A DNA stretch of 64,000 bases from Sodiomyces alkalinus F11 (GCF_003711515.1 NW_021167097.1:62001-126000), one strand, 5' to 3'. Shown: positions 1 through 11,388, counted from the first letter of the stretch. Notes: a model not told the origin generated them from the sequence alone. Translations and numbers: made by a program.

Positions 1-1584
1 CCGTCGGAGACTCCCCAGAACAAGGGAGAGTTGTCCTCCGACACACGCTCGTCGGAGCAGGACCTCGAGCAGCGCCAATATGACGCAGACGTCCAGTGCC
101 CGCCGTCCACGACGGACAGGAGGCTCATGACCAAGATCGACTTTCACGTCGTGCCTTTTCTATGCATCATGTATCTTCTCGCTTTCCTAGGTACGTACGC
201 AGCGCCAAGCAGTGACTGACCTCTCATTCGCATTACCATCATCATCTTCCACAATCGACCGTCAGACTAACTTCACCCCTCTTCCCTAGACCGGGTCAAC
301 ATCGCCAACGCCAACGTCTTCGGCCTATCGGAAGAGCTCGAGCTCACAGGCACCCTCTACAACAACGCCCTGGTCGTCTTCTTCGTGCCGTACATCCTGC
401 TGGAGATCCCGTCCAACATCCTCCTCAAGAAGTTCAAGCCCCACGTCTGGCTGAGCGTCAACATGTTCGGCTTCGGCCTCATCACCCTCATCCAGGGCTT
501 CGTCACCAGCTACGGGGGGCTCGTCACCACGCGCTTCTTCCTCGGCGTCTTCGAGACCGGCATGTTCCCGGGCGCCTTCTACCTCATCGGCATGTGGTAC
601 CGGCGCCACGAGGCCCAGAAGCGCTTCTCCTTCTTTTTTAACAGCACCACCCTGGCCGGCGCCTTCGGCGGGCTCCTCGCCGCCGCCATCGGCAAGATGC
701 ACGGCGTCCGCGGCTACCAGGGCTGGCGCTGGATTTTCATTCTCGAGGGCCTCCTGACCGTTGTCGTTAGCTTCTTCTTCTACTTTTGGCTGCCCGACTT
801 CCCCGAGGACGCCAAGTGGCTCTCCCCCGAGGAGAAGACCTATGTCGCGGCCCGGCTGCGCCTCGACCAGGGCTCCTCGGGCCACGCGCGCAAGACCACC
901 CTCCGCGACGTCGGCACCGTGTTCAAGGACTACAAGGTCATCGTCGGCGGGTTCATGTATTTCGGGCTCATCGTCCCGGCCTACGGCTACGCCTACTTCG
1001 CCCCCGGCATCATCCAGGGGTATGGCGGCTACTCGGCCATCGAGACCCAGCTACACAGCGTCCCGCCCTGGGCCGTGGCTTTCGTTTTCAGCATGGCCGT
1101 CGCCGTCGTCTCGGACCGTCTGCGCCACCGCTTCGCCCTGGCCGTCTTCGCCATCTGCGTGGCCATCGCCGGCTTTGGCATCCTCATCTCCGTCACCGAG
1201 AGCATCGCCCCGCGCTTCGCCGGCCTGTACCTGGTCGCGTCCGGCGCCTACACCGCCATGCCCATCATCGTGTGCTGGTTTAACATGAACTTGGGCGGCC
1301 ATTACCGCCGCGCCGTCGGGAGTGCGTGGCAGGTCAGCTTCGGCAACATTGGCGGGATCATCGCCGTCTTCGCGTTCCTCAAGACGGATGCGCCTCGCTT
1401 TATCACGGGGTACAGCATCTGCATCTCGTTCACGGTGTTGAGCATGATTTCTTGCTGCGTCTACGGCGTGGGGTGCTGGGTTGCGAACAGGAACCGGGAT
1501 AAGAACCCGATCGATCGCGAGTTGACGGAGGAGGAGAAGATGGATTTGGGAGACATGTCGCCAGAGTACCGGTATTTGCTATAA
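1..1584 (+). CDS. Dal5-type MFS transporter, 5' end outside window
   Basis: Plasma-membrane carrier of the anion:cation symporter branch of the major facilitator superfamily (allantoate, vitamin or other small organic anion uptake in characterised relatives; substrate here unknown). The frame is open from base 1, so the start codon lies upstream. Exons are <1..190 and 290..1584; the 99-bp intron has GTACGT, a GACTAAC branch at about 265-271 and CCCTAG, and the join recreates the family motif LLAFLDRVNIANA. About 494 residues are visible. Many hydrophobic segments follow, with the typical RFFLGVFETGMFPG segment, GWRWIFILEG and the central loop LPDFPEDAKWLSPEE. The C-terminus NRNRDKNPID...EYRYLL* is typical of the group. 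Two further members of the same branch lie in this window, at 20.7-22.5 kb and 50.2-51.8 kb. Confidence 0.93.
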
Positions 1585-1898
1585 AGGTGGCCGTTAGATG
1601 ATGCGTTCCACGAAGATCTCATAGAATCTAGCGGAGCAAGGATACGATACGTTTCCGTGACCGTTTAGCAGCTTTGTTGTAGGAAGTAATTACCTACCTA
1701 CAGGCTTACGAAGTGAACAGAATTGTGGGTCGCTAGAGATAGAGGCCGAAGGGGAAAGTACCTGGAAGTATTATCACGTGACTTAGTGCCGACCTCGTCC
1801 CGTGAGTCGCATCCAGCCTGGTCCGTGCTCCGTGCAAAATCACAATCTTCACTCCTCATAGCCAGACGACGGGAAGGGACGGACGGACCTCGACGACC
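1585..1898. other. Intergenic, 3' flank and short promoter
   Basis: This stretch separates the MFS stop codon from the ATG of the hydrolase gene on the same strand. I see no convincing ORF or RNA gene. The sequence near 1773-1782 contains TATCACGTGA, an E-box-like palindrome, but its use is unproven. Confidence 0.5.
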
Positions 1899-3128
1899 AT
1901 GGGTAGTTCTCTACCCTCCTCCAGGCCTCACATATTATTCTACTTCATTCCTGGTAACCCCGGATACATCGACTACTACACCGAATTCCTCGACAGCGTC
2001 AAGCAGCACGTGACACCATGGAGCGACGGTCACATCCACGTCCACGGCCGCGACCTGGCCGGTTTCCGCGATGAGGATCACGCTCCCTTCACAGCCGAGA
2101 ACCCGCCGTACGACGTCGAGGGTCAAATCAGTGCCGTGACAGGATATATTTCATCTCTCTGTCGGACACCTGGGGATGCCATTTCCGAGCTTGCCGAGCC
2201 TACCGAGGCTTCCAATGGACCTTCGACGAAGGCGGCAGCACCGCCGTACGACCTGATCATCCTCGCAGGGCACTCCGTCGGGGCCTACATCGCCCTCGAA
2301 GTCTTCCACCGTAACCACCACCGCCCCCGCCCCCGCCACCGCCATCACGTCGAAAAAGACCACGACGAAAAAGACCACCGCAACCCGACACCAACTTCGC
2401 GGCCTTTCCTCCCCCGACTCCCGCTGCAGGCCGGCATCCTCCTCTTCCCCACCGTCACCCACATCGCGCGTTCTCGAGCCGGCCGACGCCTCGCCCGCCT
2501 CGCCGCATGTCCCCCCTTCGTCTTCTCCCTCGTCCTCTTCCTGGCGCGCGCCGCGCTCTTCTTCCTCCCCGCCTGGTTCCTGCGGCTCTTCTGCGCGCGG
2601 GTCATGGGGTTTTCGCCCCGCGCCGCCGGCGTCACCGTCGATGACTTTCTTAAGAGCCGCGGCGGGGTGCGGCAGTCTCTTCACCTCGCCCGGGACGAGA
2701 TGCGCGTGATTGCGGAGGAGAAGTGGGATGAGGCGTTGTGGGAGGTGATGGTGCCGCCGGCGGCGGTCGAGTCGTCTCCCTCATCATCTCCCTCATCATC
2801 TCCCTCATCATCTCCCTCATCATCTCCCTCATCATCTCCCTCATCATCTCCCTCTCCCACTTCTTCGTCTGCCACTGGCGCTCGTCGTACTAGTCCCAAG
2901 TTCTTCTTCCTCTTTGGAACGAATGACCACTGGGTCGCTGACGACAGCCGCGATCGGTTCATCCGGGCTAGAGAGAAGCATGTCCAGAATGGGCGGGCGA
3001 GGGTCGAGATCGACCGGACGGGTCTACCGCATGCTTTTTGCACCACGCTGGAGAACTCCGAGGTCGTCGCAGCGCGGACGGCTGAGTGGCTGAGGGAGAT
3101 TTGGGATGCCCTTGTTCCTGGCAGCTGA
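1899..3128 (+). CDS. Lipid droplet-associated hydrolase-like protein (LDAH family)
   Basis: Single-exon gene of 409 residues in the LDAH (UPF0554, formerly DUF2305) alpha/beta-hydrolase family, whose members sit on lipid droplets; the enzymatic substrate is debated. The N-terminal strand FYFIPGNPGYIDYYTEFLD is the family hallmark. LIILAGHSVGAYIALEVF carries the nucleophile elbow GHSVG with Ser126. The C-terminal part has FFLFGTNDHWVADDSRD (acid region) and GLPHAFCTT (catalytic His region). A hydrophobic segment around residues 205-225 could anchor it to membrane or droplet. A Ser/Pro insert encoded by six 12-bp repeats (about 2776-2852) sits between core elements and is probably a disordered loop. 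A His/Arg-rich low-complexity stretch follows GHSVG. The ATG at 1899 is the first that fits the family N-terminus. Confidence 0.88.
   Translation: MGSSLPSSRPHILFYFIPGNPGYIDYYTEFLDSVKQHVTPWSDGHIHVHGRDLAGFRDEDHAPFTAENPPYDVEGQISAVTGYISSLCRTPGDAISELAEPTEASNGPSTKAAAPPYDLIILAGHSVGAYIALEVFHRNHHRPRPRHRHHVEKDHDEKDHRNPTPTSRPFLPRLPLQAGILLFPTVTHIARSRAGRRLARLAACPPFVFSLVLFLARAALFFLPAWFLRLFCARVMGFSPRAAGVTVDDFLKSRGGVRQSLHLARDEMRVIAEEKWDEALWEVMVPPAAVESSPSSSPSSSPSSSPSSSPSSSPSSSPSPTSSSATGARRTSPKFFFLFGTNDHWVADDSRDRFIRAREKHVQNGRARVEIDRTGLPHAFCTTLENSEVVAARTAEWLREIWDALVPGS
2776..2852 (+). repeat. 12-bp coding minisatellite (TCATCATCTCCC)n
   Basis: About six perfect head-to-tail copies of TCATCATCTCCC lie inside the LDAH-like gene and encode a repeating Ser-Ser-Pro-Ser block. 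The unit is a multiple of three, so copy-number change would keep the frame. Confidence 0.95.
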
Positions 3129-4420
3129 GAACGAAGAGGCCGACGGGGTAAGGTCCATTGGTCCCTCCGGCCCGTCGCCGAGATTACACAAGACAGGGTA
3201 CAAAGAGAGTCACTGGTCAGCAATGGCTCAACATAACGTCGGCTGCCATTTGATTGCCAATTTGTTCGAGGTGGGTGGAACAAAATATAGACGGACCAGG
3301 CGCTTGCTCCATACTTTCCCTCCTCCAAACACACAGTCACATCCTTCATCTCTTTCGTCGGCCATTTCGCAATCGTCCCATCGCCACTCGTCTATATTCC
3401 ATCCAGGATTCCTCGGCTCTTCGACTCCAAGGCATGTTCATAATACTCGTGCTTGGTCCTTGCCTTGTCTTCTAGGCGATGCAGTCGCCACCGTAGATCC
3501 TCGGGTGAACCGGGCTGCGTCTTATTCGCGAGAAGTTCGGCCATTCGGGTTATTATTTCGACCGGTCTGTCGAAGGACAAGATCAAGACTGTGGTGACGA
3601 AAGCAGTGGCGCTGATGAGGCTGCTCTACGTGTTATCACCACCCACCACCGTCGATTTTCTGTGAGATTCTCCAAGAAACCAAGTTGGTAATGGCTTACC
3701 GAAGATTTGGTCTCCCTCCGCGGTTATAATGCCACCCTCCGAACCCCGCTTGGGTTGCCGCCGCGCGGCATAACAGAGGGCGCTCACCGAAGAGTAAATG
3801 CTGTGAATTCGGGCAGAGCGGACGTCGCAGACGGTTCATTATAAATTCAGGGACTTTGATGCTTGAATTGACACTTGAACGTTTGAGATTCTGAGCAATC
3901 CTGACGGCGGGTGATAAATACACCGGAAGACGGAAGATGCCGAGAATTTGTGTCTGGTCGATTCGATGGTCGGATCGAAGGAAGAGGACGGACGTGCTTA
4001 CATTACGGATCTGCCCTATATATAACGTGCGATCTTCCCAGGTCCAGGTCCGGACAATCCGGTGACCTCTGGGCCACCACGTCGCACAACCACCGCGACT
4101 TCATCACCACTTCATCAGCTCACCACCCGCGATGCATTAGCTGCATCCTATTCACTATGCCACGCGGGGTTCGTCAACCTACTGGCACTGGTTCCATAAC
4201 TAGGTTCAACGCTTATGGTTTAGACCGTTCAATTGGGATGCCAAGGTGGACAGCCAGGAGCACTAACACTGACGCCAACGCTCCCATTCGTTGTACTCGC
4301 GAGATTCATTCGCTATCATTACCCAGCCGATCAGACAAAAAGCACTTCATCTCATCATCAACCTCGTCCCTACCTTCGACAGCCATCCAATTGAAACGAA
4401 CGCCACCCATCGCCCGAACC
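3129..4420. other. Intergenic / promoter region with TATA box at 4017
   Basis: No ORF here has family features. A strong TATATATAA lies at 4017-4025, upstream of the DUF924 gene. It is about 395 bp from the favoured ATG (4421) but only about 130 bp from an in-frame upstream ATG at 4157, so the upstream ATG may be the true start of that gene. Confidence 0.55.
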
Positions 4421-5355
4421 ATGTCAACTACCGCTGCAGAGTCCCTAGCCCTCGACTTGCGAGCCTCCCTTACGCCTAATTCTAATTTACTGGCCGACAT
4501 TCGCAGCTTTTGGTTCTCCCATCTCCCTGACGATGAGTCGATCATCCTACCCAAGATGGACCAGTGGAGGCACTGGTTTCAAAGCAGTCCAGAATTCGAC
4601 CAACTCTGCGTGTAAGTTCCACAAGACTCACTCTTAGACAGTCTTAAGAGCCTCCGAGCCTCAGTACTCACCCCAGAACCTCCCATCAACCCCCCCCCCC
4701 ACGTCGAGTCTCGAGTCCTAATTCGTCCCTCCAAAGGAAACAATTCCAGCCCGCACTAGAGGCCATCAAAACCACCAACCCGACCCCCGAGTCCCTCCTC
4801 GAGGCCGCCAACCCGCAAACCCCCGAAGACTGGCTCTGCCTCGTCCTCCTGCTAGACCAGATGCCGCGAAACTGCTACCGCGGCCCCGCCTCCGCCGCCG
4901 TCTTCACCTTCTTCGACCCGCTAGCCCTGGCCATCGCCCGCCGCGCCATCTCCCTCGGCATCCCCGAGTCGTCTCCCGGGATGAAGCACCACGTCGCCCG
5001 CCGCTCGTGGTTCTACCTCCCGCTGATGCACGCCGAGGACCTCGACGCCCAGGAACATTCCTTGTGCGAGTACCAGCGCATGAGAGAGGACGTCCGCGCC
5101 TTCATGGCCATCCCCAGCGCCACCGCTGCGTCTCTTGCCGGGGACGAGCGGAAATGCCACGAGGTTCTGGTTCGGAATAAAGAGGATGCCGATAAGGTGC
5201 TCGATATGGAGTATGATTTCGCGGTGAGGCATCATGTCATTGTTGCTCGCTTCGGGCGCTTCCCGCATCGGAATGGGCCTTTGGGTCGTGAGACTACACC
5301 CGAGGAACGCGAGTATTTGGAGAAGGGGGGCGAGACCTTTGGCTCGAGCGGGTGA
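4421..5355 (+). CDS. DUF924 family protein
   Basis: Exons 4421..4611 and 4737..5355 give 269 residues. The intron starts GTAAGT, and its CCAAAG acceptor restores the reading frame as VKQFQPALEAI. The family (PF06041) is widespread in bacteria and fungi, has TPR-like helices and has no established function. Matching features are IRSFWFSHLPDDE at the start, then PETPEDW-like LANPQTPEDWLCLVLLLDQ, then MPRNCYRG, then the helix ending YLPLMHAEDLDAQEHS and HHVIVARFGRFPHRNGPLGR near the C-terminus. An in-frame ATG at 4157 would add 88 Arg/Ser-rich residues that could act as a mitochondrial leader; the TATA box at 4017 makes that start credible. I kept 4421 because the conserved domain starts shortly after it. 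Confidence 0.88.
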
Positions 5356-6253
5356 GGTCGAGACGTTAGACCGGGGGTAGACCAGATAGACCTGGTAGAC
5401 TAGATCTTAGAGATTAAACTCTGCAGTCTATGTCACTGAGATGGATGGTCTTTCACATTTGGTGTTTCTTCCTTTGGGCTTGTGACACTTGGCCGCATCA
5501 GCTATACCAGACTTTTACTCTGGCTCTCCATCTTCTCTTTCCGTCTCATATTAGCATGGGTCAAGATGGGCTACTAACATGTGCAACCAACGCCCTTCAG
5601 AGAGCCTATTTGTTCTTGTTATTTCCGCGAGCAGGATCCCTACTACAGGATGACTTGCGACTATCCCGGGGTGTCACCAAGCGAATCGGAGTCTGTAAGT
5701 AATTACATGTATTCCCCTGTCCCAGCCCTTTCCGACTATTGATTGCATTGGAGGACCATGGCGTTTGACTAATTGCCGCGTGCTTCCCTGCTCCGAAACA
5801 GATTACGTTGGCCCAGAGGCTGGATGTTTGGCTTGCATCGGTTGGGGGGCACAGACTGCCAAATCGTTCAAATGCGTGGGATGGTTGCAGATACAGTAGG
5901 GACTGGAGAATGTCCTGAAGTTGAAGTTTGAGAAACAAGATATGGGCCGAGAAGAGTGAACCTGAACTCAACGGCAATGTGTTTGTGTTTGCGCAATCTC
6001 TTCACTCCGATTGCTATATCGTTCCCTATATCGCCATACTCAGGTCCCCTGAACTGGGTGGCATACGGAATTGACTGGAGTTCTCGAGATTAACTGGAGA
6101 GTCCCGGACTATTTTCACCTCAACAGACAGGGGTCACAGAGCATTCAATGTTCGAGGCAAAGATTCAGCAGGGCACACCAGAAGGTATATCATATAAGTG
6201 TCAGTAAACCCTGCATCAAACATACTACACTCAACCGAAGAGTCAAGATCCCT
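5356..6253. other. Convergent intergenic region
   Basis: This lies between the 3' ends of the DUF924 gene (+) and the GMC oxidoreductase gene (-). A 90-residue open frame at 5430-5702 has no recognisable domain or neighbouring splice logic. I see no gene here. Confidence 0.5.
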
Positions 6254-7939
6254 TCAGTGTTGTCCCGACGCTGTCGTCAAGTGCTCCGCCAATCTCAACG
6301 ACAGCGCCGCCAACGTCAAAGACGGGTTAGCCTCCGGACAGACCGGCATGGCCGACAAGTCGCACACCCACAGATTCTCCATCCCCTTGAACTTGAGGTT
6401 GGTGTCCACCACCCCGGGGCTCTTGGGACCTTCCATACGCATGGTGCCGCTCTCGTGGGAGAAGACGCCGAACCCAAGGTTCTGGGGCCGGATGACCGAG
6501 TCGGGAGACTCCGCGTTGATCGTCGGGTTGATGAAAACCTCCCTCACACGGTGGATGATTTGTTCCATCTCAAGCTGCACCGCGGGCTTGATAGGCGGCC
6601 GCCTGACATCGAGGACCGGATCGAGGCCGGGGGTATTGAGCACGGCGTTCCCGTCCTGGAGGGGCCCGACGAACTCGAACAGGATGCAGATGGTGTCGAA
6701 GTTCTGCTGCTGGCGGGCCTGCTTCTGCGGGTTGAGCAGTTGGCCGTCACTGCTGTAGTAGTGCGAGGTCTCGATGAGGGCGGAACTGCCCGCGAGGAAG
6801 AAGTTGGCGTTGATGGTCACGGTGACGAGGCACTCCTCGCCGCCGACCTTGATGTGGGTTTTCAGGTTCACGGGCTTGGAGGTGACGCCGGCGTCCTTCT
6901 CCTTGGCGAAGCGCACGTAGCAGACGTCGTGGTCGATGATGCCCTTGCCCACCAGGGGGTTCAGGAGCTGCAGGCCGCTGTTGAGGGCGATGGAGGCCGT
7001 GCCGATGGTGCCGGCCGAGAGGATGACTTTGGCGTTTCCGACGTCCAGGTCTTTGATCGTCTTGGTGTTGGGGTCTCGGATCTTCAGGGACTTGACCTTT
7101 TTCTGTCTGCATGGGAGAGGGGGGCGGTCATGTCAGCAGACTGAGGGACATATGGGACTATAAAGGAGAAAACGAAAGCACAGGACTTACTGATTTCCAA
7201 CGTCCTCGTGATCGACCGCAAGAACCTCCGTGTTCAGGAGAACGGTCAGATACGGGTCATTGGCATACATGCGGTTTATGATGGCCAGAGTCGTACTATA
7301 AGCACCCTGAGAGAACTTGTAAGGGGCAGGGGCGTTGAACTGCGCGGCGACGGGCATGAGGTCGAACGCGGCACCGGGCATGGCCGTCTTGAGCTTGGCC
7401 TCAACGGCACTGATCTCCGTGGCGCTGACCTCGTACTCGCTGTTGTCACCCTTGGGATAGATGACATCCGTCTGGGAGTTGTCGGTGAGGAAGTTAAAGG
7501 CCTTCTTGTAACCCCCCCCGGTCTTCAGGTAGGTGTGGATGTCCTTGTGGAAATACTTCTCGAGGGTGTCCTCGCCGACCTCCGGGGTCCAGATGCCCCA
7601 GAGGTTGGAGCGGCCGCCGACGCAGTAGACGGGGCCCCCGATGTAGGCGTCGGAGGTGTCGGTGCACTGCACCTTGGCCTTGACGGCGTCGTAGACGCGC
7701 TCGTTGCCCTCGGGCGAGTTGCTGGCGCCGCGGCTGAAGTAAGGGCGCGACGTGTTGAGGACGTGGGTGGAGAAGATGACGCCGCCGCGTTCGATCAGCA
7801 GGACTTTTTTTTCCTTTTGGGCCAGGACTTCGGCTAGGGGGCCACCGCCAAAGCCGCTTCCTACGATGATGTAGTCGTAGGAATTGAGCTTCGAGAGCAT
7901 GCACACGACATCGGTGTCGAGGTGGAGGAGGTGATCCAT
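6254..7939 (-). CDS. GMC oxidoreductase, pyranose-oxidase-like
   Basis: FAD-dependent oxidoreductase of 533 residues; exons 7191..7939 and 6254..7106 with an 84-bp intron (GTAAGT...GCAG). The dinucleotide-binding motif IIVGSGFGGGPLAEVLA starts at residue 24 (GxGxxG at 27-32), followed by VLLIERGG with Glu50 placed to bind the FAD ribose. CVGGRSNLWGIWTPEV matches the position of the flavin-attachment loop of pyranose 2-oxidase but lacks its histidine, so FAD is probably not covalently bound. The C-terminus has the expected catalytic pair, His467 in HESGTMRM and Asn510 in EANPSLTLAA. No signal peptide is evident, so it is probably intracellular. Likely activity is oxidation of an alcohol or sugar hydroxyl with oxygen or a quinone as acceptor; the substrate is unknown. 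A TATA-like ATAAAT lies about 130 bp upstream near 8070. Confidence 0.88.
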
Positions 7940-9097
7940 GATTTAGGGTGGCAGCACTGGAAAGATGATGGGCAGGTTGTGGAAGCAAGTGAGTTGATGG
8001 TGTCTGTCTGTATGGTTCAGTTCTTTCTCTGTGCTATCTACAATCTTCAGATGGAGAGGACAGCCCGGCTATTTATGGACGACTGGAAGCTACGATGGGT
8101 TTGAACATTGAAACGTTGGAAGCACAGATCACAATTCCCAGTTGAGCTCCAAGAGTTGAGAAAGGCTGGCACCGGCCTACATGATCATCTGGAGACCACT
8201 TAGGCCTCAGTACTGGAGTGAGAGTCAAGTGGTGGTGGCATGATGGTCGTTGAACCTGTAATCGTATGCCGCCAGACGCAACAATATCCTCCATGTGTGT
8301 CTTCTATGGCCAATGTGAGATGCCTGATGCCTCTTTGGGGAGTTCAGCCGGCCATTTCATCTGCAAGTTAAAGAATGCTTATGCCGTGGCATTGATGTTT
8401 CTGAGTTGAGACATGTTGAGGAGACAGGACGGGGAAGCAACCGAGGCCTCTGACTGATCGGCCACCTGAAAGACATTTGCTCAAACAAGTGAGATGTGCT
8501 CTCAGGGTGCGTATTCAGCCGGCCATTGCTCTCTAAAGGGTCACTCCCTGTGACGAATTCGGACTCCCTGGTGGAGTCGTGGACAAGCCGAGAACTCGCA
8601 CAGCTCACCAGTGGTGCGTCATGTCTTGGATTCTTGGTCTTCTCGGAAGCGGGAAAGCTGTGCAACGGCCCGAAAGGTAATCGAGAATGCTGTTCCATAA
8701 GCTTAGTGCTGCATACGGCACATTACTGCAAGACCGGCATTGTTAGTCTCTTGGCTTGCGTCTCTTGCCATCAAATCATCAAGGCCCGATCTGCGGTCTC
8801 CAGGGGGGGGGGGGCTTACAACGTAAGAGAGTCTGTCTTCTAAGACATTGAGGGCCAAATCATAATCGAATATCACACAGAGCAGACCATTTTACCATTC
8901 CAGCTTGGTGCTACGGTCAAGGAGGTGGAGTTGAACGAGGTCATCATTAACCTGTCTAAACATGACTTTTCCGCCGTGAATACATCATCCTATGCAGAGA
9001 TGTCTCTGCCTACAACATTCCTCTGCGCATCTGCCTCCTGATGGCTTTTCTTTCGCCTTTTCTTTTGCCACTGTCACCATGCATGCGAGCCAAGTCT
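7940..9097. other. Intergenic region
   Basis: Promoter side of the GMC gene and 3' side of the MFS gene, both on -. It holds a run of ten G residues near 8803-8816. No ORF has domain features or plausible splice partners; I see no gene. Confidence 0.5.
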
Positions 9098-10645
9098 CTA
9101 TGCACCCTGCTCCCGCAAACCGCTGTTCCTCCTCCAGAAAAAGACAGAGATCAAGACATTGTAGACCAGCTTCAAGGAGCCAGCCACAATAAATGCAAGC
9201 CAGAACTGATCGAGACCAGCAAACAGACCGGTCATGTACAAGCCCAGACAGGAGCCAATGGTCTTCACCAGGTTGACGACGCCCATGGCCGAGGTGCGTT
9301 CCTCGTCCGACACACCGGCAGAAATAAAAGCCTGGCGCGGGGCGCTGTCCAACTCCCGCGTGACGATCCGGAAGATGAAGATGGCGAGGGCCACGTACTT
9401 GTTGCCCGGAACCGAAACGATGAGCAGCGAGATGGAGTTGATGGTGTGGCAGAGGACCATTGTCTGCACCTGGCCGATGGCGCGAGACAAGGGGGACGAC
9501 GCGAGGTTCAGCACGGCCGATATGATGCCCGCCGTAAAGGTGGCCGACCCCAGGGCCCCCTCGGGGACGTCGTATTCTCGCTTGAAGAAGTACGTCATCC
9601 ACGATATCTGGGCCAGGCCCGATCCAATAAAGTCGAAGCCCATGGCGAGGGAGAGCTTCCACATGAAGCTGAAGGATGAGGGGGAGAAGACGCGTTTGGA
9701 GACCTTGGCCGTCTCCTTCAAGACATGGCTTGCCGATTGCACTTCACCGGCCTCTGCAGATGTTGCGGCGGCCACTGCTCCGTAACCGTTGCCCGGTGTG
9801 GTCTCGCCCAGAAGCGGTGCATCATCACCTTCACCCCTCTCCGATTCCAAGTCACTCTCCTCGTCGTCATGGCGCTGATCGTAGGCTGGGAGGCGGGGTG
9901 ACTGACATTGCGAGTCGCGGCGTCCACGTTCACGTTCACGTTCACGTTCACCAGCAGTAGTCCCCCTCTCCACCTGCCGACTGAGAAACAAAGAACAAAC
10001 CAACTTGAGCAGCCCCATACCGGCATATGCAAGGAAGATGATGCGATGGCAGTCGACCTGCTCCAGCCCGGCTTCCTCAGACGCATGAATAACCCACCCC
10101 GTAGCCAGGTTGCTCGCCGCCGTGCCCAGCATGCCCAGCATGGACCACCAGGCAAACAGCTCGTTGCACGTCTCCGCGGAGCTGAGCCGCGCGATGGCCG
10201 ACTCCTCGATGGCCTTGAACGGGTCAATCTCGTTGGCGCTGGGGTTGATGACGCCGACGACGCTGGCGAGGAGGAGCAGCCAGAAGTTATCGAGCCAGGC
10301 AAAGGCAAGGCCGCCGACGCACATCAACAGCGCGCCGATGATGGCGGTGAACCGGACGCCCATCCGGTCGCCGACGTAGATGAGGACGAAACTGATGGCG
10401 AAGTCGCCCACCAGGGTCATGGTCATGAAGAGGCCGATTTGGGTGTCGTGGAAGCCGAGGGCGCTGAGGTACAATGCGAGGACGAAAGTGGTGCCGCCGT
10501 AGCCGAGGAGTCTGATGAAACGGAGGAGGATCAGGAGTTTGAGGTCCCGGCTTGACCGCCAGAGGACGTCGGCGCCGATGCTGGAGAGGAACCTCATGGT
10601 GAAGCTCGGTGCTGCCGTGGCCGACTTTCGGTAGTGTGCCGTCAT
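9098..10645 (-). CDS. Major facilitator superfamily transporter
   Basis: Single-exon gene of 515 residues with two six-helix halves separated by a long hydrophilic central loop (about residues 225-310). The first half contains LGYGGTTFVLALYLSALGF and the loop GDRMGVRF between helices, matching the MFS motif A position. The second half starts with FMWKLSLAMGFDFIGSG and contains IFRIVTRELDSAPRQAF. The loop includes an Arg-Glu repeat encoded by (CACGTT)n and an acidic DDEESDLESERGEGDD stretch, as in regulated plasma-membrane carriers. The substrate cannot be inferred. The start may instead be the Met at residue 17 (MRFLSSIG). It lies 1.2 kb from the GMC gene on the same strand, so export or import of that enzyme's product or substrate is possible but unproven. 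Confidence 0.87.
   Translation of the reverse strand: MTAHYRKSATAAPSFTMRFLSSIGADVLWRSSRDLKLLILLRFIRLLGYGGTTFVLALYLSALGFHDTQIGLFMTMTLVGDFAISFVLIYVGDRMGVRFTAIIGALLMCVGGLAFAWLDNFWLLLLASVVGVINPSANEIDPFKAIEESAIARLSSAETCNELFAWWSMLGMLGTAASNLATGWVIHASEEAGLEQVDCHRIIFLAYAGMGLLKLVCSLFLSRQVERGTTAGERERERERGRRDSQCQSPRLPAYDQRHDDEESDLESERGEGDDAPLLGETTPGNGYGAVAAATSAEAGEVQSASHVLKETAKVSKRVFSPSSFSFMWKLSLAMGFDFIGSGLAQISWMTYFFKREYDVPEGALGSATFTAGIISAVLNLASSPLSRAIGQVQTMVLCHTINSISLLIVSVPGNKYVALAIFIFRIVTRELDSAPRQAFISAGVSDEERTSAMGVVNLVKTIGSCLGLYMTGLFAGLDQFWLAFIVAGSLKLVYNVLISVFFWRRNSGLREQGA
9925..9951 (-). repeat. 6-bp coding repeat (CACGTT)n
   Basis: About four to five tandem copies inside the MFS gene encode alternating Arg-Glu in the central cytosolic loop. 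Confidence 0.85.
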
Positions 10646-11388
10646 GGTCGACGTCGTATATGTAAGTTGACCAGCACAGGTTACCTAGGGCGACGGTTGG
10701 TAAAACCTTGTGGAATGCAAAGAAGGGAACACGGGTGACGGGAAGCCGGTCGAGGACTCGAGTCGGGTCGGCCCGGAGAGAGCACGTAGTTCATGCGAGG
10801 AGGAGGGAGGTATAAGGGGTGAGCATGTAATGATGAAAGGAAGATGTCTGACAGAGGAAGCGTGTTTAGTAGAGCTGCTCGGACTCTTGGAGAGACCAAG
10901 AGCAAAGAAGACTTTTCCCATTGTTTTTACAGTATTCTTTTACTAGGTTTATCACGATGCTAAGACCAAGACGGCTCAAGGTGACAACATTGAACTTACT
11001 GACGCAACGATCTAGGCCGTGCCAAGATGCGATGTCTCACCTATGGAGTGACCTCGGGGACGCCTGGGCTCCGAGATGTCCTGTGCCTACAATGCCACAG
11101 CAGCATGGAAATGATGATCTGTCCTATAGGAGCACAGCGTACGAGGTGGCTAATGGATTACGAGCTGTCTGAAATTGACGTCAAGGCTCACCAATCAAAG
11201 GTCGTGGAAGAGAAAGGGGCATACGTGAGACTAAGACATTGAAGACAAAAGGAGGCGAGTGTTGTCTCGGCTCTGACCCAATGTGGTTCACGGTGTTCTA
11301 TGTGTTTTGTCCGAGCTCTGTCCTATCCCGACGCCAGACACGACATGCATGCACATCGTAGATCATCACATCATCCCAGGATCACATC
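10646..11388. other. Intergenic region
   Basis: Lies between the MFS start and the ethanolamine kinase stop, both on -. Short open frames only; no gene seen. Confidence 0.5.

Noticed and set aside
5430..5702. 90-codon hydrophobic frame on +
   Set aside because: Chance open frame; Trp/Phe-rich but not patterned as a signal peptide plus mature protein, and followed by non-coding sequence.
6071..7144. 357-codon open frame on + across the GMC gene
   Set aside because: Antisense shadow of a GC-rich gene; composition is Arg/Gly/Val-rich and no domain is visible, whereas the - strand has a complete flavoenzyme.
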